64,000 nt of DNA from Pseudomonadota bacterium (GCA_023387335.1 JAEWIF010000004.1:186001-250000), one strand, 5' to 3'; counted from the stretch's first letter, positions 16,767 to 26,980 are shown. Program-made: numbers and translations. The notes: a model not told the origin generated them from the letters alone.

Positions 16767-17528
16767 TTGGAACACCGCGCCCGCAAACGTTTCGGCCAGC
16801 ACTTCCTGGCCGACCTCTCGGTGATCGATGCGATCGTCCGCGCGATCGCGCCGCGTCCGGGCCAGGCGATGGTCGAGATCGGGCCGGGCCTGGCGGCGCT
16901 CACGCAACCGCTGGTCGAGCGGGTCGGCCGGCTGGCCGTGGTGGAGCTCGATCGCGACCTGGCCGCCCGGCTGCGCAAGCATCCGCAGCTGGAGGTGGTC
17001 GAGGCCGACGTGCTGAACGTGGACTTCACGGCGCTGGCGCAGCGCCTCGGAGTGCCGCGCCTGCGGGTGGTCGGCAACCTGCCCTACAACATCTCCACGC
17101 CCGTCCTGTTCCACCTGCTGGAGCACGTGGCGGTGGTCGAGGACCAGCTCTTCATGCTGCAGAAGGAGGTGGTCGACCGGATGGTGGCCGCGCCGGCGAC
17201 GTCCGACTACGGCCGGCTGTCGGTGATGCTGCAGTGGCGCTACGAGATGGAAGACGTGCTGTTCGTACCGCCCGAGGCGTTCGATCCGCCGCCCAAGGTG
17301 GACAGCGCGGTGGTGAGCATGGTGCCGCGCGCGCAACCGGCCGAGGTGGATCCGGCGTTGCTGTCCGAGCTGGTGCAGGTGGCGTTCAGCCAGCGCCGCA
17401 AGCTCTTGCGGCACACGCTCGGCCGCTGGCTGGAGCAGCGGGGCTTTCCCGGCGAGTTCGACCTGCAGCGGCGCGGCGAGGAAGTGCCGGTGGACGAGTA
17501 CGTCGCGCTGGCCCAGGCGGTTCGCTGA
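16767..17528 (+). CDS. rsmA: 16S rRNA dimethyladenosine transferase RsmA (KsgA)
   Basis: A 253-residue enzyme that dimethylates A1518 and A1519 of 16S rRNA. Motifs are RKRFGQHFL at the N-terminus, EIGPGLAALT (SAM binding), VVGNLPYNIST (catalytic NLPY) and FSQRRKLLRHTL near the end. The start is TTG at 16767, three bases after the surA stop. The pdxA gene found between surA and ksgA in enterics is absent. Confidence 0.95.
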   Translation: MEHRARKRFGQHFLADLSVIDAIVRAIAPRPGQAMVEIGPGLAALTQPLVERVGRLAVVELDRDLAARLRKHPQLEVVEADVLNVDFTALAQRLGVPRLRVVGNLPYNISTPVLFHLLEHVAVVEDQLFMLQKEVVDRMVAAPATSDYGRLSVMLQWRYEMEDVLFVPPEAFDPPPKVDSAVVSMVPRAQPAEVDPALLSELVQVAFSQRRKLLRHTLGRWLEQRGFPGEFDLQRRGEEVPVDEYVALAQAVR

Positions 17529-17539
17529 GCTGAACGCCG

Positions 17540-17570
17540 GACAAGAAAAAAGCCCCGCATCGCGGGGCTT
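17540..17570 (-). terminator. Intrinsic terminator, minus strand
   Basis: Arms AAGCCCCGC (17550-17558) and GCGGGGCTT (17562-17570) with a 3-base loop. On the minus strand the hairpin is followed by a T-rich run (TTTTTTCTTG), so it best ends minus-strand transcription from the RNase/barstar operon. It could also stop plus-strand transcription after rsmA, but the T-run on that side is poor. Confidence 0.78.
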
Positions 17571-17592
17571 CGTTCTCGGGGAAGGCTTTATC

Positions 17593-17763
17593 TCAAGCCG
17601 CCGCCAGCCAGTAGCCGGCGTTGAAGGGGCTGCTCATGCGCAGCGCCAGCGGCGACACGTCGACCAGCTTGTCGGTCGGCATCTTCTCGCCGGTTTCGGT
17701 GACGGCGGGCGCCGCGGGAGCGGCTTCGGTGCCCTGGGCCTCGTTCGCCCGTTCTGCTTGGCC
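17593..17763 (-). pseudogene. Coding-biased frame without a start codon, downstream of the barstar gene
   Basis: A minus-strand frame ends at the stop 17593-17595. It has strong G/C preference in third positions over its last 45 or so codons, which is typical of real genes here. It reads ...TETGEKMPTDKLVDVSPL... and ends NAGYWLAAA. No ATG, GTG or TTG occurs at its 5' side. Upstream it runs into the end of the barstar gene in another frame. It may be the 3' remnant of a degraded gene or a frameshifted extension of barstar. I do not recognise the sequence. Confidence 0.35.
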
Positions 17764-17781
17764 AGCTTGTGCAGAACGGGC
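17747..17781. repeat. 11-bp inverted repeat at the barstar stop codon
   Basis: GCCCGTTCTGC (17747-17757) and GCAGAACGGGC (17771-17781) are perfect inverted arms around a 13-base loop. The hairpin abuts the barstar stop codon. It has no T-run, so it may stabilise the mRNA end or mark a rearrangement boundary. Confidence 0.6.
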
Positions 17782-18266
17782 TACAGAAAAGAATAGAAAC
17801 AGCGGAATGGAATCTTCCGGTCGCCCCAGTAATCGGCGGTGTCGCGGAAGATGTCCAGCAGCTGCTCGCGGGCTTCCTTGTCGAACTTGGCCGTGGCGGG
17901 AATCTGCTCCAGCACCACGATGAAGCCGGGCTGCGGGCCCGACTTGTGCAGCGGGTCGGTCATGCAGTCGTAGAGCGCGTCGAAGTTCTTGCCGAAATGA
18001 GCGGGCAGCATGAACTGCTGGGCGATCAGGTCGAGGACGTCCTGCTTGCTCTGGGCGTTGGCCAGGTTGGCGTACAGGAAGTGGTGGCCGACGGCGCGGG
18101 CGGTGTCCTGCAGGTCCTGCACGCGGAACGCGCGGATCGACTGCACGATGTTGCTGCGAACGCCTTTCAGCGGCGTTTCAGCGATGTCGGGGCGAAGGGA
18201 TGGATCCATCTCCGCGTCTCTTTCCATGGATGTCAAAAACATGTCCCGCTTCATTTCAGGGTTCAC
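17781..18266 (-). CDS. Barstar-family ribonuclease inhibitor
   Basis: A 161-residue cytosolic protein. The C-terminal 90 residues match barstar: LPAHFGKNFDALYDCMTD is the family core, followed by GFIVVLEQIP and DYWGDRKIPFRCFYSFL. An N-terminal extension of about 60 residues is not seen in classical barstar. It overlaps the RNase gene by four bases (ATGA), which fits production of the inhibitor together with the toxin. The expected role is to bind and block the enzyme before secretion. Confidence 0.88.
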   Translation of the reverse strand: MNPEMKRDMFLTSMERDAEMDPSLRPDIAETPLKGVRSNIVQSIRAFRVQDLQDTARAVGHHFLYANLANAQSKQDVLDLIAQQFMLPAHFGKNFDALYDCMTDPLHKSGPQPGFIVVLEQIPATAKFDKEAREQLLDIFRDTADYWGDRKIPFRCFYSFL

Positions 18267-18667
18267 TCCACGATCTTGCGAAAACTGGCGTAGTGGTCAG
18301 CGGTGTAGTAGCAGGCGTCCGGCTGCCGGGGCGGGCCGCCGCACACGATGCGCCGGGCCCCCCGGTCGCGCGATCCCGGCGTCTTCACGGTGTATTCGCG
18401 CCAGTAGCCGCGCTTTCCGGCCGGGAGCAAACGCTCGCGGTTGAAGAACACCGTGCCGTCCTTCTCGTACGGGAACGGTCCGCCCAGGCGGATCAGTTCG
18501 TAGGTTTCCCGGCCTTGCCGCGGCAGCTCGGCCACCTGGATGGTGGCGGCAACGCCTTCGGCGGGGCGATCCGGGTGGCCCTTGGCTGTCGCCGGCGCGG
18601 GGCCGGCGAGGGAGACCGCTACCAAGACGCTGGTGAGCGCTGACTGGAGAGCGGCGACGCGCGCCAT
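18263..18667 (-). CDS. Secreted guanyl-specific ribonuclease (RNase Sa/N1 family)
   Basis: A 134-residue protein with a signal peptide (hydrophobic 11-26, ending near APATA). The mature part matches RNase Sa: GGPFPYEKDGTVFFNRE, WREYTVKTPG, RGARRIVCGG and YYTADHYASF. Catalytic residues align as Glu91, Arg102, Arg106 and His125. It cleaves single-stranded RNA after guanosine and is expected outside the cytoplasm. ATG 18667 is preferred over the TTG two codons upstream. It pairs with the overlapping barstar gene. Confidence 0.9.
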   Translation of the reverse strand: MARVAALQSALTSVLVAVSLAGPAPATAKGHPDRPAEGVAATIQVAELPRQGRETYELIRLGGPFPYEKDGTVFFNRERLLPAGKRGYWREYTVKTPGSRDRGARRIVCGGPPRQPDACYYTADHYASFRKIVE

Positions 18668-18717
18668 GAACAACTTCGGACCTTCTGGGTGACCTTGCGG
18701 ACGCCTTTCCGGGACAT

Positions 18718-18741
18718 CCCGAGGGCCCGCCAGCCCTCGGG
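18718..18741. other. Inverted repeat upstream of the RNase gene
   Basis: CCCGAGGGC (18718-18726) and GCCCTCGGG (18733-18741) are perfect 9-base arms with a 6-base loop, followed by the palindrome GGGTTAACCC. This lies 50-85 bases upstream of the RNase start on the minus strand and may be an operator or leader hairpin. Confidence 0.45.
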
Positions 18742-18795
18742 GTTAACCCGGAAAATCAAGCGCGCTAGTGTGAACCATCCGGTCACAAAAGGCAA

Positions 18796-18822
18796 GCCGC
18801 TGCCCAATTTTTGGGCAGCGGC
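18796..18822 (-). terminator. Terminator hairpin after maeB
   Basis: Perfect 12-base arms GCCGCTGCCCAA and TTGGGCAGCGGC surround a 3-base loop. On the minus strand the hairpin comes about 60 bases after the maeB stop and is followed by TTGCCTTTTG. It likely ends maeB transcription before the RNase gene. Confidence 0.7.
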
Positions 18823-18883
18823 CAAGGCCATTAACGGCTCAGTTGACGGCTTGCTAAGTTAGTGCCAGCTGTCGCGTCAGGTG

Positions 18884-21199
18884 TTACCGAGTCGCGTTTG
18901 CGTCGGCCACCGTCAGAGCCGTCATGTTGACGATCCGGCGAACGGTCGCGCTGGCTGTCAGGATGTGGACCGGTTTGGCGGCGCCCAGCAGCACCGGGCC
19001 GATGGCGATGTTTCCGCCCGCCGCCGTCTTGAGCAGGTTGTAGGAAATGTTGGCCGCGTCCAGGTTCGGACAGACGAGCAGGTTGGCGTCTCCGGCCAGG
19101 GTGCTGTGCGGCATGATCCGGGCCCGACCGGCGCCGTCCAGCGCCACGTCGCCGTGCATCTCGCCGTCCACCTCCAGCCAGGGAGCGCTGTCCTGCAACA
19201 GCCGCAGCGTCTCGCGCATCTTCAACGCGCTGGGCTGGTTGCTGGAGCCGAAGTTGGAGTGCGACAGCAGCGCGGCCTTGGGCTTGAGGCCGAATCGCAT
19301 CATCTCCTCGGCCGCCATCACGGTGATCTCCGCCAGCTGCTCGGCCGTCGGGTCGTAGTTCACGTGGGTGTCGAGCAGGAACACCTGGCGGTTGGGCAGC
19401 AGCAGGCCGTTCATGCAGGCGTACGTGCAGACGCCCTCGCGCTTGCCGATCACCTGGTCGATGTACTGCAGGTGCATCGGGGTCGTGCCCCAGGTGCCGC
19501 AGATCATGCCGTCCACCTGTTCCTTGTGCAGCAGCATCGAGCCGATCAGCGTCAGGCGCCGGCGCATCTCGATCTTGGCCATCTGCATGGTCACGCCCTT
19601 GCGCTCGGTCATGCGGTGGTAGGTCTGCCAGAAGTCGCGGTAGCGATCGTCCTGCTCGACGTTGACGATGTCGTAGTCACGCCCTTCCTGCAGGCGCAGG
19701 CCGAACTTCTCGATGCGCTGGGCGATGACCTTCGGGCGGCCGATGATGGTCGGGCGCGCCACGCCTTCGTCGACCACGATCTGGGCCGCGCGCAGCACGC
19801 GCTCTTCCTCGCCTTCGCAGTACGCCACGCGCTTGCGGGCGGCCACCTTGGCGGCCGTGAAGATCGGCTTCATCGTGGTGCCGGAGGCGTAGACGAAGCT
19901 CTGCAGCTTCTCGCGGTACGCGTCCATGTCCTTGACCGGCCGCGAAGCCACGCCGCTGTCCGCCGCCGCCTGGGCCACGGCGGGCGCGATCTTCATCATC
20001 AGCCGCGGGTCGAACGGCTTGGGGATCAGGTACTCCGGGCCGAAGGCCAGCTTCTGCCCCGCGTAGGCCGCCGCGACCACCTCGCTCTGCTCGGCCTGGG
20101 CCAGCTCGGCGATGGCATGGACTGCCGCGATCTCCATCTCCACCGTGATGGTGGTGGCGCCGGAGTCCAGCGCGCCGCGGAAGATGTAGGGGAAGCACAG
20201 GACGTTGTTGACCTGGTTCGGGTAGTCCGTGCGGCCCGTCGCCAGGATCGCGTCCGGCCGCACCGCCAGCGCGTCCTCGGGGTTGATCTCCGGATTCGGG
20301 TTGGCCAGGGCCAGGATCAGCGGATCCTTGGCCATCTTCCTGACCATCTCCGGCTTGAGCACGCCGCTGGCGGACAGGCCCAGGAAGATGTCGGCGCCCT
20401 CGATCACGTCGGACAGGGTGCGCGCGGAGGTCTTCTGCGCGAACTGCACCTTGTCCTCGTCCATCAGCTCCTTGCGGCCTTCGTAGACCACGCCGGCCAG
20501 GTCGGTCGCGAAGATGTTCTCGCGCGGCAGGCCCAGCTTCACCAGCAGGTTCAGGCAGGCCAGCGCCGCGGCGCCCGCGCCCGAAGTCACCAGCTTGACC
20601 TCCGGCAGTTTCTTGCCCGTGACCTTCAGGCCGTTGATGATCGCCGCCGCCACGCAGATGGCGGTTCCGTGCTGGTCGTCATGGAAGACCGGGATCTTCA
20701 TGCGCTCGCGCAGCTTGCGCTCCACGTAGAAGCAGTCGGGCGCCTTGATGTCCTCGAGGTTGATGCCGCCGAAGGTCGGCTCCAGCGCCGCGATGACGTC
20801 CACCAGCTTGTCGAGGTTTTCCTTCTCGTTGATCTCGATGTCGAAGACGTCGATGCCGGCGAACTTCTTGAACAGCACGCCCTTGCCTTCCATCACCGGC
20901 TTGGAGGCGAGCGGGCCGATGTCGCCCAGGCCCAGCACCGCCGTGCCGTTGGTGATGACGGCGACCAGGTTGCCGCGCGCGGTGTAGCGGAAGGCGGCGG
21001 AGGGGTCCTTGACGATCTCCTCGCAGGGCGCGGCCACGCCGGGCGAGTAGGCCAGCGCGAGGTCGTGCTGGTTGCTCAGCTGCTTGGTCGCGTGGATCGC
21101 GACCTTGCCCGGGGTCGGGTGCTCGTGGTACTCGAGGGCGGCCTGGCGCAGCTCGGCGCGCTTGTCGGCCGAATTCTTCATCGATTCGGTGGGGGGCAT
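18884..21199 (-). CDS. maeB: NADP-dependent malic enzyme MaeB (with phosphotransacetylase-like domain)
   Basis: A 771-residue two-domain protein. The N-terminal malic enzyme (about 10-430) shows LALAYSPGVAAPCEEI, FHDDQHGTA and the nucleotide motif SGAGAAALACLNLL. The C-terminal 330 residues are a phosphotransacetylase-like domain, usually regulatory (acetyl-CoA sensing) rather than catalytic. It decarboxylates malate to pyruvate with NADPH formation. The ATG at 21199 has an AGAGGAG site upstream; ATG 21181 is an alternative. Confidence 0.95.
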   Translation of the reverse strand: MPPTESMKNSADKRAELRQAALEYHEHPTPGKVAIHATKQLSNQHDLALAYSPGVAAPCEEIVKDPSAAFRYTARGNLVAVITNGTAVLGLGDIGPLASKPVMEGKGVLFKKFAGIDVFDIEINEKENLDKLVDVIAALEPTFGGINLEDIKAPDCFYVERKLRERMKIPVFHDDQHGTAICVAAAIINGLKVTGKKLPEVKLVTSGAGAAALACLNLLVKLGLPRENIFATDLAGVVYEGRKELMDEDKVQFAQKTSARTLSDVIEGADIFLGLSASGVLKPEMVRKMAKDPLILALANPNPEINPEDALAVRPDAILATGRTDYPNQVNNVLCFPYIFRGALDSGATTITVEMEIAAVHAIAELAQAEQSEVVAAAYAGQKLAFGPEYLIPKPFDPRLMMKIAPAVAQAAADSGVASRPVKDMDAYREKLQSFVYASGTTMKPIFTAAKVAARKRVAYCEGEEERVLRAAQIVVDEGVARPTIIGRPKVIAQRIEKFGLRLQEGRDYDIVNVEQDDRYRDFWQTYHRMTERKGVTMQMAKIEMRRRLTLIGSMLLHKEQVDGMICGTWGTTPMHLQYIDQVIGKREGVCTYACMNGLLLPNRQVFLLDTHVNYDPTAEQLAEITVMAAEEMMRFGLKPKAALLSHSNFGSSNQPSALKMRETLRLLQDSAPWLEVDGEMHGDVALDGAGRARIMPHSTLAGDANLLVCPNLDAANISYNLLKTAAGGNIAIGPVLLGAAKPVHILTASATVRRIVNMTALTVADANATR

Positions 21200-21364
21200 A
21201 CGGCGAGTGTCTCCTCTGACCGCCGCGGCGGGCGGCCGGTCCTTCTTGCGGGTGCGCGATTGTAGGCCTGCGCTCGAGCGGGTCCCGGAGGCGGCCGGCG
21301 GGGCCGTGCGGAATGGCGCGCCATGGCGTAGACTGCGCCACTCAGCATCCTTCCGGAGCCGACC

Positions 21365-21730
21365 ATGTCCGACTCGCCGCCCGCCTACGTGTCCGTCAAG
21401 TTGCCGGCCGGGCTCGTCGATCAGGCGCGCGACGCGGCGCAGACCATGCGCCGCTCGGTCGCCAGCCAGGTCGAGTACTGGGCCACGCTCGGCATGGCGC
21501 TGGAGCACGCCGGACTCTCCACCAGCGACAGCCGCGCGCTCATCGCGCGCCAGGAGCGCGCGGTCTACGGCGCGCCGCCCACCGGCCAGCCCGTGTCGCC
21601 CGAGCTGGACGACCTGCAGGCCCACGTGCTGGCGCTGTCCAAGTCGGGCGCGTTGTCGGCCCGGGCGCAGGACGCGGTCGCCGCCGGCAAGGGCCGGTCG
21701 GGCCGCGGCAAAGGGCGCAAGTCCGCATGA
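21365..21730 (+). CDS. ParD-like antitoxin-family protein
   Basis: A 121-residue protein. The N-terminal half (AYVSVKLPAGLVDQARDAAQ, then RSVASQVEYWATLGMALE) fits the ParD-like, ribbon-helix-helix-type antitoxin family. The tail is basic and Gly/Arg/Lys-rich. It lies 10 bases upstream of a zeta-toxin-like kinase gene, so the two probably form a toxin-antitoxin pair (inference). Confidence 0.78.
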   Translation: MSDSPPAYVSVKLPAGLVDQARDAAQTMRRSVASQVEYWATLGMALEHAGLSTSDSRALIARQERAVYGAPPTGQPVSPELDDLQAHVLALSKSGALSARAQDAVAAGKGRSGRGKGRKSA

Positions 21731-21740
21731 GCGTCGGCCG

Positions 21741-22334
21741 ATGCCGGTCCTGCACCTGATCGCGGGGCCGCACGGGGTCGGGAAGACGTCGCTCTACCAG
21801 TACCTGGTGGCGCCGCGTTATCCCGCACTGCCGTTCGTCGACGTCCAGGCGCACGCGGCCGTCCAGCTGCAGCACCTGGAGGACCCGCACGCGCGGGCGG
21901 TGGCGGCGCGCGACTGGGCCGACGCGCAATGGCAGGCGCTGCTGCGCGAGCGCGCCTCCTTCGTCGTCGAGACCGGGTTCTCGCACCCTTCGCGCGTGGC
22001 GCTGATCGGCCAGGCCCGCACGCTCGGCTTCGAGGTGGTGCTCTACGCGATGGGGATGGACGAGCCGCGCAAGCTCCTGCAGCGATGCAACCAGCGGGTG
22101 CGCGACGGCGGGCATCCGGTGCCCTCGCACAAGCTGCTGTCCCGCTACGCCCGCACGCTGGAGAACCTGCGGCACGCGGTCTTCGTGGCCGACCTGGCGC
22201 TCCTGATCGATGGCTGCGACGCCCACGAAGGCGGGCCGCGGCTGGTCGCCACCGTGATGGGCAATGAGCTGCAGCTGCACACGGTGCAGCGTCCGCGCTG
22301 GGCCGAAAGGGTGCTGGGGTTCGCGGAGGGTTGA
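21741..22334 (+). CDS. Zeta-toxin-family P-loop kinase
   Basis: A 197-residue P-loop protein. The Walker A GPHGVGKTS lies at residues 9-17. FVVETGFSHPSR, GFEVVLYAMGM and the GGHPVPSHKLLSRYARTLENL block are typical of small proteobacterial zeta-like proteins. Zeta toxins phosphorylate UDP-N-acetyl sugars and poison wall synthesis; whether this one does is unknown. The acidic residue usually following the second strand is shifted (VDVQAHAA). Confidence 0.78.
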   Translation: MPVLHLIAGPHGVGKTSLYQYLVAPRYPALPFVDVQAHAAVQLQHLEDPHARAVAARDWADAQWQALLRERASFVVETGFSHPSRVALIGQARTLGFEVVLYAMGMDEPRKLLQRCNQRVRDGGHPVPSHKLLSRYARTLENLRHAVFVADLALLIDGCDAHEGGPRLVATVMGNELQLHTVQRPRWAERVLGFAEG

Positions 22335-22349
22335 GGCCGCGCGCGGCGC

Positions 22350-23735
22350 TCAGCCGCGCATCAGGGCTTCGATCTCGTCGGCCGTCACCGGCACGCCGCG
22401 CGTGATCAGCTCGCAGCCCTTGTCGGTGACGATGGCGTCGTCCTCGATGCGGATGCCGATGTGGTGGAACTTCTCCGGCACGCCCTCGGCCGGCCGCACG
22501 TAGAGGCCGGGCTCGATGGTCAGCACCATGCCGGGCCGCAGCACGCGGCTGGGGCGGTTCTTGATCACCTCGCCGGACAGCGGGTCCTTGCGCTCGCTGA
22601 CTTCGCCCACCTGGTCGGGCTCCACGTAGCTGCCGCAGTCGTGCACGTCCATGCCCAGCCAGTGGCCGGTGCGGTGCATGTAGAACTGGAAATACGCGCG
22701 CTGCTCGATGACGTCGTCCACCGAGCCGACCTTGTTGCGATCGATCAGGCCGACGTCCAGCATGCCCTGGGCCAGCACCTTGACCGTGGCGTCGTGCGGA
22801 TCGTTGAAGCGCGCGCCCGCGCGGGTGGCCGCGACGGCGGCTTCCTGCGAGGCCAGCACCAGGTCGTACAGCTCGCGCTGCGGGCCGGTGAACTTGCCGT
22901 CGGCCGGGAAGGTGCGCGTGATGTCGCTGGCGTAGCCATCGAGCTCGCAGCCGGCGTCGATCAGCACCAGTTCGCCCGCGCGCACCGGCGTGTCGGCGGC
23001 GCGATAGTGCAGCACGCAGGCGTTGGCGCCGGCGGCCACGATCGAGCCGTAGGCCGGGTACTGCGAGCCGCCCAGGCGGAATTCGTGCAGCAGCTCGGCG
23101 TCCAGGTGGTACTCGCGCACGTCGCGGCCCTCGCGCAGCATGCGGGCCGACAGCTTCATCGCGCGCACGTGGGCGCCGGCGCTGATCTGCGCCGCGCGGC
23201 GCATCACGTCCTGCTCGTGCGCGTCCTTGACCAGGCGCATCTCGTCGAGCACGGCGCAGAGGTCGCGCTGCTCCTGCGGGCACAGCGCGCCGTAACGCAC
23301 ACGGGCACGAACCCGGTTCAGCCAGCCGCCCACGCGCGCTTCCAGCCCTTCGTGGATGGCGAACGGGTACCAGACCGCGTCGCGGTTCTCCAGCAGGCGC
23401 GGCAGCGTGGTTTCGAGTTCGTCGATCGAATGCGCCGCCTGCACGCCCAGCGTGCCCGGGGCGGCCGCGGGGCCGAGTCGATAGCCGTCCCAGATCTCGC
23501 GCTCGGTGTCCTTGGGCGCGCAGAACAGCGTGCTCCGGCCGTCGCCGGTGATCACCAGGAAGGCGTTCGGCTCGGTGAAGCCGGTGAGGTAGTAGAAGTA
23601 GCTGTCGTGCCGGTAGATGAAGTCGCTGTCGCGGTTGCGCGGACGCTCCGGCGCGGTGGGCACGAGGGCGATGCCATCGGGGCCGATGGCGGAAGCGACG
23701 CGCCGGCGGCGCTCGGCGTAGAGGGATGGGCTCAT
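22350..23735 (-). CDS. pepP: Xaa-Pro aminopeptidase PepP
   Basis: A 461-residue M24B metallopeptidase that removes N-terminal residues preceding proline. The N-terminal domain has DSDFIYRHDSYFYYLTGF. The pita-bread catalytic domain shows LIDAGCELDGYASDITRTFP (metal aspartates), HRTGHWLGMDVHD and TIEPGLYV with the glutamate ligands. The start overlaps the murU stop (ATGA). Confidence 0.95.
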   Translation of the reverse strand: MSPSLYAERRRRVASAIGPDGIALVPTAPERPRNRDSDFIYRHDSYFYYLTGFTEPNAFLVITGDGRSTLFCAPKDTEREIWDGYRLGPAAAPGTLGVQAAHSIDELETTLPRLLENRDAVWYPFAIHEGLEARVGGWLNRVRARVRYGALCPQEQRDLCAVLDEMRLVKDAHEQDVMRRAAQISAGAHVRAMKLSARMLREGRDVREYHLDAELLHEFRLGGSQYPAYGSIVAAGANACVLHYRAADTPVRAGELVLIDAGCELDGYASDITRTFPADGKFTGPQRELYDLVLASQEAAVAATRAGARFNDPHDATVKVLAQGMLDVGLIDRNKVGSVDDVIEQRAYFQFYMHRTGHWLGMDVHDCGSYVEPDQVGEVSERKDPLSGEVIKNRPSRVLRPGMVLTIEPGLYVRPAEGVPEKFHHIGIRIEDDAIVTDKGCELITRGVPVTADEIEALMRG

Positions 23736-24430
23736 GATGCGTTCAGTTGCGCCAGCCGCTGCGGCGTGCCGACGTCGGTCCAGGGTCCGGTGTGGATCTC
23801 GGCGGTGACCAGGCCATTGTCCATCGCCCGTCGCAGCATGGGCGCGAGCGGGACTTTCAGGCCTTGCGGGTTGCCGGCCGGCAGCTCGTCGAAGAACGAC
23901 TTGCGGTACAGGCCGATGGTGGAATACGTGTAGCGCGGATCGCCTTCGTTCAACGCAAGGCCGTCGGCGCGCAGCGCGAAGTCGCCGCGCGGGTTGTGCT
24001 CGGGGTTGGGCACCAGGAACAGGTGCGCCAGCCGCGAGCCGCGCGCGAAATCTTCCATCGCCCGCGGGCTGAACTCGAAGCCGGGCACGTACACGTCGCC
24101 CGCCACCACCCAGAACACGTCGTCCAGCAAGGGCAGCGCCCGCGCGATCCCGCCCGCGGTCTCGAGCGCGCCGCCGAAGTCGCGGCCTTCGTGCGAGTAG
24201 GCGATACGCAGGCCGTCGAGGCGATCGCCGCAGCGCTGCTCGATCTGTTCGCCGAGCCATGCGGTGTTCACCACCGCCTGCGTGCAACCCGCACGCGCCA
24301 GCGCCTGCAGGTGCCAGCCGATCAGCGGCCGCCCGTGCACTTCCAGCAGCGGCTTGGGGCAGCTGTCGGTCAGCGGCCGCATGCGCTCGCCGCGGCCGGC
24401 CGCCAGCACCATGGCCTGGGCCCGCGTCAC
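23732..24430 (-). CDS. murU: N-acetylmuramate-1-phosphate uridylyltransferase MurU
   Basis: A 232-residue nucleotidyltransferase. Motifs are MVLAAGRGERMRPLTD and PKPLLEVHGRPLI (nucleotide binding), VVAGDVYVPGF (metal aspartate) and GPWTDVGTPQRL near the end. MurU makes UDP-MurNAc from MurNAc-1-P, the product of AmgK, bypassing de novo synthesis and fosfomycin's target. The GTG at 24430 overlaps the preceding stop (GTGA); an internal ATG at 24412 is the alternative. General sugar-nucleotide transferase activity cannot be excluded. Confidence 0.85.
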   Translation of the reverse strand: MTRAQAMVLAAGRGERMRPLTDSCPKPLLEVHGRPLIGWHLQALARAGCTQAVVNTAWLGEQIEQRCGDRLDGLRIAYSHEGRDFGGALETAGGIARALPLLDDVFWVVAGDVYVPGFEFSPRAMEDFARGSRLAHLFLVPNPEHNPRGDFALRADGLALNEGDPRYTYSTIGLYRKSFFDELPAGNPQGLKVPLAPMLRRAMDNGLVTAEIHTGPWTDVGTPQRLAQLNAS

Positions 24431-24789
24431 TCGCCGTCCCCGCGGTCGAGCGAACGCTGCTCGGTCCATTCCGGCTGGAAGCGCTGGACCAGCGCGAACA
24501 TCAGGCCGCGCGCCTTGGCGGAGAAATCGTCCTGCGCGTGCGCCAGGCACACGTCCACGGTCACGCCGCGCTCCTGCGGCCAGGTGTGCAGGCAGACGTG
24601 CGAACCGGCCAGCAGCAAGGCGGCGGTGGCGCCGCCGGAGGCGTCGGTGCGGAACAGCTCGCCTTCCACCGACAGGCCCACGGCCTGGGCGGCCTGCCGC
24701 GACCACTCGGCCAGCTGGCGAGCGTCGGTCAGCCACTGCGCTTCGCAGCGGCATTGGTACAGGTCGGCGGTGAGGTGCAGGCCCCGCAT
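24427..24789 (-). CDS. S-adenosylmethionine decarboxylase-family protein (SpeD-like, diverged)
   Basis: A 120-residue protein aligning over its length with class 1b AdoMet decarboxylase proenzymes: HLTADLYQC near the start, GGATAALLLAGSHVCLHTWP in the middle. The pyruvoyl-forming serine (Ser63) and His68 are present. The Glu before the serine is Gly62, and the position of catalytic Cys83 is Ala83, with a Cys at 81 instead. It may have a different decarboxylase activity or none. It is the first gene of the speD-murU-pepP operon; no spermidine synthase is adjacent. Confidence 0.8.
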   Translation of the reverse strand: MRGLHLTADLYQCRCEAQWLTDARQLAEWSRQAAQAVGLSVEGELFRTDASGGATAALLLAGSHVCLHTWPQERGVTVDVCLAHAQDDFSAKARGLMFALVQRFQPEWTEQRSLDRGDGE

Positions 24790-24901
24790 GCGTGCGACTG
24801 TAGACGATGGCTCCGGGCTTGGCCCTGGAGACGGCCGAGATGAGCCCAACCGCTAAAATTCCGGGTTTCCCCCAAGCCGCCGCCCGCGCCCGCCCACGCC
24901 C

Positions 24902-26980
<2,079 letters not shown>

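Noticed and set aside
18884..21199. Calling the C-terminal half of maeB a separate phosphotransacetylase gene
   Set aside because: The frame is continuous with the malic-enzyme domain, the standard two-domain MaeB architecture.
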